Positions 59,811-64,000 of a stretch of 64,000 bases of DNA are shown here, piece after piece. The notes under the pieces were generated by a model. That model made no database searches and was not told where the DNA came from. It saw only the letters and a list, made by a program, of their open reading frames with translations. The DNA is from Shewanella ulleungensis (GTDB taxonomy: Bacteria > Pseudomonadota > Gammaproteobacteria > Enterobacterales > Shewanellaceae), in NCBI RefSeq assembly GCF_014648315.1, contig NZ_BMQW01000006.1:198948-262947 (forward strand), in the 5' to 3' direction. The position numbers and the translations under genes are program-made. How positions within the stretch are numbered: position 1 is the stretch's first letter; every line of letters starts with the position of its first letter.

Positions 59811-61166
59811 TTAGTCTTCTGAGCTGTTGTCTTCTTCAATAATTTGAATGGGTTTTGCTTTACGGCGCATTGGCGCATCACCTACGTCAACTCCAGTAAT
59901 AAAGCGTTTATCACGCTTAGGAGCCGCTTTGGCTTTTTTAGGCGCTTTAGCAGAATTACTTGCAGCGGTACGCAGTGGCGCACTACTTGTTTTGCCTGCT
60001 GTTGGTTTATCTTTAAGGCCGGTAAATTTAGCCTTCATGCCTTCGATAACTGTTGGCTCAAAGTTTTTTCGTAAAAATAGTTGAACTTTTTTAAAGCTGT
60101 CCCAATCTTTTGGGCCAACAAATGAAATGGCGTCACCTTTAGCACCAGCACGACCAGTGCGTCCAATGCGGTGGACGTATTCTTCAGCAAATTTTGGCAT
60201 GTCAAAGTTAATCACTAATGACACGTTAACTAAATCGAGACCGCGTGACGCTACGTCAGTAGTGACCAATATTTGTGATTGACCACGAGCAAACTGATCC
60301 ATAATTTGATTACGTGCAGATTGCTTTAAGTCACCGCTCAATGCCGACGTTGCAAAACCTTGTGCAGCTAATAGCGTGGCTAAACGGTCGGTGTCGGAGC
60401 GCGTTGCAGTAAACACAATCACTTGCTTGTGCTGTTCTTGTTTAAGAATATGCTGCAGCAATGCTTGTTTATGGTCTAAATGATCCACCAAAATAATGCG
60501 CTGTTCAATATCTTTATGCTCAGAATAAGACTCACCTATGGCTACATGGCTAGGTGATTTAAGCAGGGTTGCAGCAATTTCGTTAATGCTGTCGTGATCT
60601 AATGTGGCTGAGAACATAAGCGTTTGGCGACGCTTATGATCGGCGGCATCGTTAATGGCTTTTAACTGTGGCGCAAAGCCTAAGTCGAGCATGCGGTCAG
60701 CTTCATCAAGTACCAGTAGCTCAAGCCCATTTAAAAATAGGTGACGTTGTTGTAAGTGATCGGCAATGCGACCAGGTGTAGCGACAATAAAGTGAGGGTC
60801 GCGAGCTAATGCTTTAGCTTGGTCGTTAAAGTTTTCACCACCGAGTACGCTAATCGCTTTATATTGAGTATTGGCCACTAATAAACGCAGTTGGCCATAT
60901 ACTTGTTGAGCTAATTCGCGAGTTGGCAATAATACCAATACACGTGGATCCTTTTTAGACAAGGCGCGAGTCGAGATAACGCGTTGCATAGCGGGTAATA
61001 AAAACGCTAAGGTTTTACCTGAACCCGTTTTAGACGAGGCCATTAAATCTTTACCAGATAAGGCAATGGGCAGTGCTTGCGCTTGAACATCGGTAGGCGT
61101 GGTAATGCCAAGGTGTTTTAAACTGTCAAGCAGGCGCTTGTCCAATTGAAAATCGGTAAATTGCAA
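59811..61166 (-). CDS. DEAD-box ATP-dependent RNA helicase
   Basis: The product has 451 residues. The motifs are in order: Q-motif (TPTDVQAQALPIAL), Walker A ASSKTGSGKT, PTRELAQQV, GG, TPGR, DEAD (VLDEADRMLDLGF), SAT, and C-terminal HRIGRTGRAG. A basic Lys/Pro-rich tail of about 75 residues follows, as in RNA-remodelling helicases. Among the E. coli family it is nearest in style to RhlE/SrmB. I cannot assign the orthologue without alignment, so no symbol is given. It is monocistronic or followed by DUF3010. Confidence 0.93.
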   Translation of the reverse strand: MQFTDFQLDKRLLDSLKHLGITTPTDVQAQALPIALSGKDLMASSKTGSGKTLAFLLPAMQRVISTRALSKKDPRVLVLLPTRELAQQVYGQLRLLVANTQYKAISVLGGENFNDQAKALARDPHFIVATPGRIADHLQQRHLFLNGLELLVLDEADRMLDLGFAPQLKAINDAADHKRRQTLMFSATLDHDSINEIAATLLKSPSHVAIGESYSEHKDIEQRIILVDHLDHKQALLQHILKQEQHKQVIVFTATRSDTDRLATLLAAQGFATSALSGDLKQSARNQIMDQFARGQSQILVTTDVASRGLDLVNVSLVINFDMPKFAEEYVHRIGRTGRAGAKGDAISFVGPKDWDSFKKVQLFLRKNFEPTVIEGMKAKFTGLKDKPTAGKTSSAPLRTAASNSAKAPKKAKAAPKRDKRFITGVDVGDAPMRRKAKPIQIIEEDNSSED

Positions 61167-61343
61167 AGGTAAATCCCCTAAAAAATGATAGCCACGGATT
61201 ATAGCGGTTTCACTGTGCTATAGCCAACAAGAGTCGCTTTCGTTATGCTATTTTTTGACATCACTCATTTATGCTGAAACGTTAATTGTGAACATTATTG
61301 ATTGATAACGTCTGAATAAATACCTCGCTTGAAAGGATTAAAG

Positions 61344-62288
61344 ATGACAAAGCTGACTGTAGGATTAGCATTAGGCAGCGGCGCCGCAAAAGGGTGGGCG
61401 CATATTGGGGTCTTAAAAGGGTTAGCCTCATTAGACATTTATCCAGATAAAATTGCCGGTTGCTCAGTGGGAGCATTAGTGGGCGCGGCATATGCAAATG
61501 AGCATCTCGCCGAACTAGAAACCTGGGTAAGCGGTTTCTCTAGCTGGGATGTGCTCGGATTAATGGATTTAGGTTGGCGCAAAGGCGGCTTAATTAGCGG
61601 CGAAAAAGTGTTTGATGTTTTAGCTGGTCGTATTGGCAATCTCAACATCGAACAGCTCAAGCGTCCTTTTGCCGCAGTGGCGACAGATTTATATTCAGGC
61701 CAAGAGATATGGTTTAAAGAAGGAGACTTACGCCATGCCGTGCGAGCATCGTGCTCCATGCCTGGTTTTTTACCACCAGTACAGCAAGATAACCGTTGGT
61801 TAGTTGACGGTGCTGTGGTTAATCCTGTACCTGTATCGTTATGCAGAGCAATGGGCGTTGATATCGTTATTGCGGTTGATTTAAATGGTCATCGCCGCGG
61901 CCATATGCACATGTTGCCAGAGCAATTAAAGAGTCGTGAGCCGAAAAAGTCTCAGCCTATTGATGAGAAGCGCCAATTAGAGTCTGGTTTTATGGACTTA
62001 TGGGGCAAAGGTAAAGATTACATGAGTGGCTTGACCGATAAGTTTTCGCTTGGAGGAGGCAAGTCTCATCCAGGTATGATAGCGGTGATGTCACAATCGA
62101 TGGATATTTTAGAGCAACGGCATAAACGTTCTCGTTTAATGGGCGAGCCGCCTGATATTTGTATCGTACCTGAAGTGTTTGATATTGGAACGATGGAGTT
62201 CCATCGCGCTAAAGAAGCCATTAAAGCGGGTGAGGATGCTGTACACGATATTGCTCATTTACTTAAAGCAACTTTAGCAGGACATTGA
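61344..62288 (+). CDS. rssA: Patatin-like phospholipase (RssA-like)
   Basis: The product has 314 residues. The oxyanion loop is GSGAAKGWAHIG (residues 11-22), the nucleophile is Ser41 in GCSVGALVG, and the catalytic Asp is in LVDGAVVNPVP. The family consists of cytosolic serine hydrolases acting on acyl esters. E. coli RssA is the nearest named member and its substrate is unknown. The ATG at 61344 has AAAGGA six bases upstream; the in-frame TTG at 61329 is less likely. A hairpin without a T-run follows at 62298-62325. Confidence 0.85.
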   Translation: MTKLTVGLALGSGAAKGWAHIGVLKGLASLDIYPDKIAGCSVGALVGAAYANEHLAELETWVSGFSSWDVLGLMDLGWRKGGLISGEKVFDVLAGRIGNLNIEQLKRPFAAVATDLYSGQEIWFKEGDLRHAVRASCSMPGFLPPVQQDNRWLVDGAVVNPVPVSLCRAMGVDIVIAVDLNGHRRGHMHMLPEQLKSREPKKSQPIDEKRQLESGFMDLWGKGKDYMSGLTDKFSLGGGKSHPGMIAVMSQSMDILEQRHKRSRLMGEPPDICIVPEVFDIGTMEFHRAKEAIKAGEDAVHDIAHLLKATLAGH

Positions 62289-62398
62289 TTTCCTATCGTA
62301 GGCCACGGTTATAGATGTGGCCTACATCTCGCCAACTTCGTGTTTATTTATAGCGCTTAAATGCAGCATTACTGTTATACCTATCAGTCTGCTTTCTT

Positions 62399-62412
62399 AT
62401 GATCTGGATCAA
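62399..62412 (+). promoter_or_regulatory. Fnr/EtrA-like site upstream of nrdD
   Basis: ATGATCTGGATCAA matches the FNR consensus TTGATnnnnATCAA at all but one defined position. It lies about 105 bases before the nrdD start. Activation of nrdD by FNR without oxygen is known in E. coli, so the match is functionally sensible. Confidence 0.6.
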
Positions 62413-62440
62413 AGAAGCTTATCCCAATATAGCGCCTAAT

Positions 62441-62487
62441 ACACAGCATATAGTGTTTATTAATACTGCTGCGCCGATATATGGTGT
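62441..62487 (+). promoter_or_regulatory. Tandem NrdR-like boxes upstream of nrdD
   Basis: Box 1 is ACACAGCATATAGTGT (62441-62456) and box 2 is CGCCGATATATGGTGT (62472-62487). Both resemble the 16-base NrdR consensus (ACACwATATATwGTGT), and their starts are 31 bases apart, about three helical turns, as is typical for paired NrdR boxes. NrdR represses ribonucleotide reductase genes. Box 2 ends about 30 bases before the nrdD start. Confidence 0.75.
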
Positions 62488-62517
62488 TTGTTGCAGCATC
62501 TTAAAAAGGTGAATTGT

Positions 62518-64000
62518 ATGCTTGTTGTGGTGAAAAGGGACGGATGCCGTACTGCGTTTGACGCGAGTCGTATTAAAGATGCGGTAGTCGCTGCAATGGA
62601 TTCTGCGGGGCAAGCAGATCACCAATATGCACTTGAACTGGCACAAACAGTTAAGCTGCAAATGGCTGATAAAGATCAGGTGGACATTCACGAATTACAA
62701 GATGCTGTTGAAGTATTGTTGATGTCGGGTCCATTCAAATCTGTGGCTCGTCATTATATTGAATACCGCCATGACCGCGACAAACACCGTGAAGCTCAAA
62801 GTAAGCTAAATTGTGCTATTCGGGGTTTAGTTGAGCAGTCGGATAGTGCAATTTTAAACGAAAATGCCAATAAAGACGCCAAGGTTATTCCGACTCAACG
62901 TGACTTGTTAGCCGGTATTGTGGCTAAACATTATGCTAAAACCCATTTGTTACCAAAAGATGTGGTCACTGCCCATGAAAAAGGCGAAATTCATTATCAC
63001 GATTTAGATTACGCGCCGTTTTTCCCGATGTTTAATTGCATGCTCATTGATTTAGCTGGCATGCTGACACACGGTTTTAAAATGGGTAATGCTGAAATTG
63101 ACACACCTAAATCGATTTCTACCGCGACTGCAGTAACAGCGCAAATTATTGCCCAAGTGGCGAGCCATATTTATGGCGGTACCACGATCAATCGTATTGA
63201 TGAAGTGTTAGCTGAATTTGTGCAAAAGAGTTATCAAAAACACCTTGCTGTGGCTAAAAAGTGGCAGGTAGCCGATGAAGAAGGCTTTGCTATGACGCAA
63301 ACAGAGAAAGAATGTCACGATGCCTTTCAGTCTTTAGAATATGAAGTGAATACCTTACATACCGCTAATGGCCAAACACCCTTTGTGACTTTTGGTTTTG
63401 GGCTAGGTACCTCGTGGGAATCGCGGTTAATTCAACAATCGATGCTTACCGTGCGCATGGCCGGTTTGGGAAAAAACCGTAAAACAGCAGTATTCCCTAA
63501 ATTGGTGTTTGCGATTAAAGATGGCGTTAACCACAAAGCAACAGATATTAATTACGACATTAAAAAAATGGCGCTAACGTGTTCAAGCATGCGCATGTAT
63601 CCCGATATTTTAAATTATGATCAAGTGGTTAAAGTCACTGGCTCATTTAAAACCCCAATGGGTTGCCGCTCATTTTTGGGCGCCTATGAAGAAAATGGTC
63701 AACTAGTGCATGAAGGGCGTAATAATCTAGGCGTAGTGAGTTTAAACTTACCGCGAATCGCCTTAGAAGCGGGTAATGATGAACAACGTTTTTATCAACT
63801 ACTTGAAAAACGCTTATTAATCGCCCGTAAAGCGCTCGATACTCGCATTGCTCGTTTAGAAGGCGTTAAAGCCCGTGTTGCGCCGATACTTTATATGGAA
63901 GGTGCATGTGGTGTTCGCTTAAAAGCGGATGATGATGTGAGCGAAATCTTTAAAAATGGTCGCGCGTCAATTTCATTAGGCTTTATTGGTTTGCATGAAA
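62518..64000 (+). CDS. nrdD: Anaerobic ribonucleoside-triphosphate reductase NrdD (5' part)
   Basis: The first 494 or so codons are present; the gene runs off the right edge. The N-terminal ATP-cone is at about residues 3-95 (VVVKRDGCRTAFDASRIKDAV). The catalytic domain includes HYHDLDYAPFFPMFNCMLIDL, YGGTTINRIDE and TPMGCRSFLGAY. The C-terminal glycyl-radical site and zinc ligands would lie beyond the window. The enzyme makes deoxyribonucleotides without oxygen and needs NrdG for activation. AAGGTG lies a few bases before the ATG. The upstream Fnr-like and NrdR-like sites fit this assignment. Confidence 0.95.
   Translation, partial: MLVVVKRDGCRTAFDASRIKDAVVAAMDSAGQADHQYALELAQTVKLQMADKDQVDIHELQDAVEVLLMSGPFKSVARHYIEYRHDRDKHREAQSKLNCAIRGLVEQSDSAILNENANKDAKVIPTQRDLLAGIVAKHYAKTHLLPKDVVTAHEKGEIHYHDLDYAPFFPMFNCMLIDLAGMLTHGFKMGNAEIDTPKSISTATAVTAQIIAQVASHIYGGTTINRIDEVLAEFVQKSYQKHLAVAKKWQVADEEGFAMTQTEKECHDAFQSLEYEVNTLHTANGQTPFVTFGFGLGTSWESRLIQQSMLTVRMAGLGKNRKTAVFPKLVFAIKDGVNHKATDINYDIKKMALTCSSMRMYPDILNYDQVVKVTGSFKTPMGCRSFLGAYEENGQLVHEGRNNLGVVSLNLPRIALEAGNDEQRFYQLLEKRLLIARKALDTRIARLEGVKARVAPILYMEGACGVRLKADDDVSEIFKNGRASISLGFIGLHE

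Overview
The window looks like chromosomal DNA of a marine gammaproteobacterium, most likely Shewanella. It is AT-rich (my estimate is about 40% G+C), which would suit a low-GC, cold-marine Shewanella. This rests on protein resemblance and gene content (yfbV beside ackA-pta and pflBA; cysZ-smc-zipA-ligA; tamAB; a GGDEF and an HD-GYP protein; a large TonB receptor). No 16S or marker search was possible. I see no rRNA, tRNA, CRISPR array, prophage, integron or complete insertion sequence. Almost everything reads as intact core genome.

Layout. 1-5.8 kb: tamA-tamB (minus strand, ATGA overlap), with a heptanucleotide repeat at the tamB stop. 5.9-12.8 kb: a secreted isoaspartyl peptidase/asparaginase, a 266-bp MITE-like element, a CBS-pair protein, hrpA, a small transcript with tiny ORFs, and a lipoprotein. 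13-13.6 kb: a decayed gene region and a pair of inverted DnaA boxes. 13.6-24.4 kb: fermentative pyruvate metabolism (ackA-pta, yfbV, pflB-pflA), then a DUF3360-type permease and a LysR regulator. PdhR-like palindromes lie upstream of both pflB and the permease. 24.6-34.2 kb: a TonB-dependent receptor, cysK, a FabH-like synthase in an apparent operon with a REC-REC-GGDEF protein, and a DUF5916 outer-membrane protein. 34.4-42.6 kb: cysZ, smc, zipA, ligA and a DUF2919 protein. 42.8-53 kb: an HD-GYP protein, an SDR protein, an S4-domain protein, an RraB-like protein, small envelope proteins, a second SDR, a TSUP permease and sbcD-sbcC. 53.3-62.3 kb: an M23 peptidase, a frameshifted VOC gene, an MFS transporter, a TraB/GumN-like protein, an intact VOC gene, a YgjP-like metalloprotein, a DUF3010 protein, a DEAD-box helicase and an RssA-like patatin. 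62.5-64 kb: the 5' part of nrdD, behind an Fnr-like site and tandem NrdR-like boxes.

The genes that clearly work together are the pyruvate-formate-lyase and acetate-kinase set (pyruvate to formate, acetyl-CoA, acetyl-phosphate, then acetate and ATP) with anaerobic nrdD, which fit anaerobic growth. TamA-TamB serve outer-membrane biogenesis. SbcCD, Smc, LigA and ZipA serve DNA repair, chromosome organisation and division.

I found no convincing novel multi-gene system. The items most worth a second look are regulatory or small: the tiny-ORF transcript after hrpA, the DUF3360 permease with a PdhR-like operator, the fabH-like/GGDEF operon with a FadR-like palindrome upstream, the 11-residue-repeat lipoprotein, and the MITE-like element.
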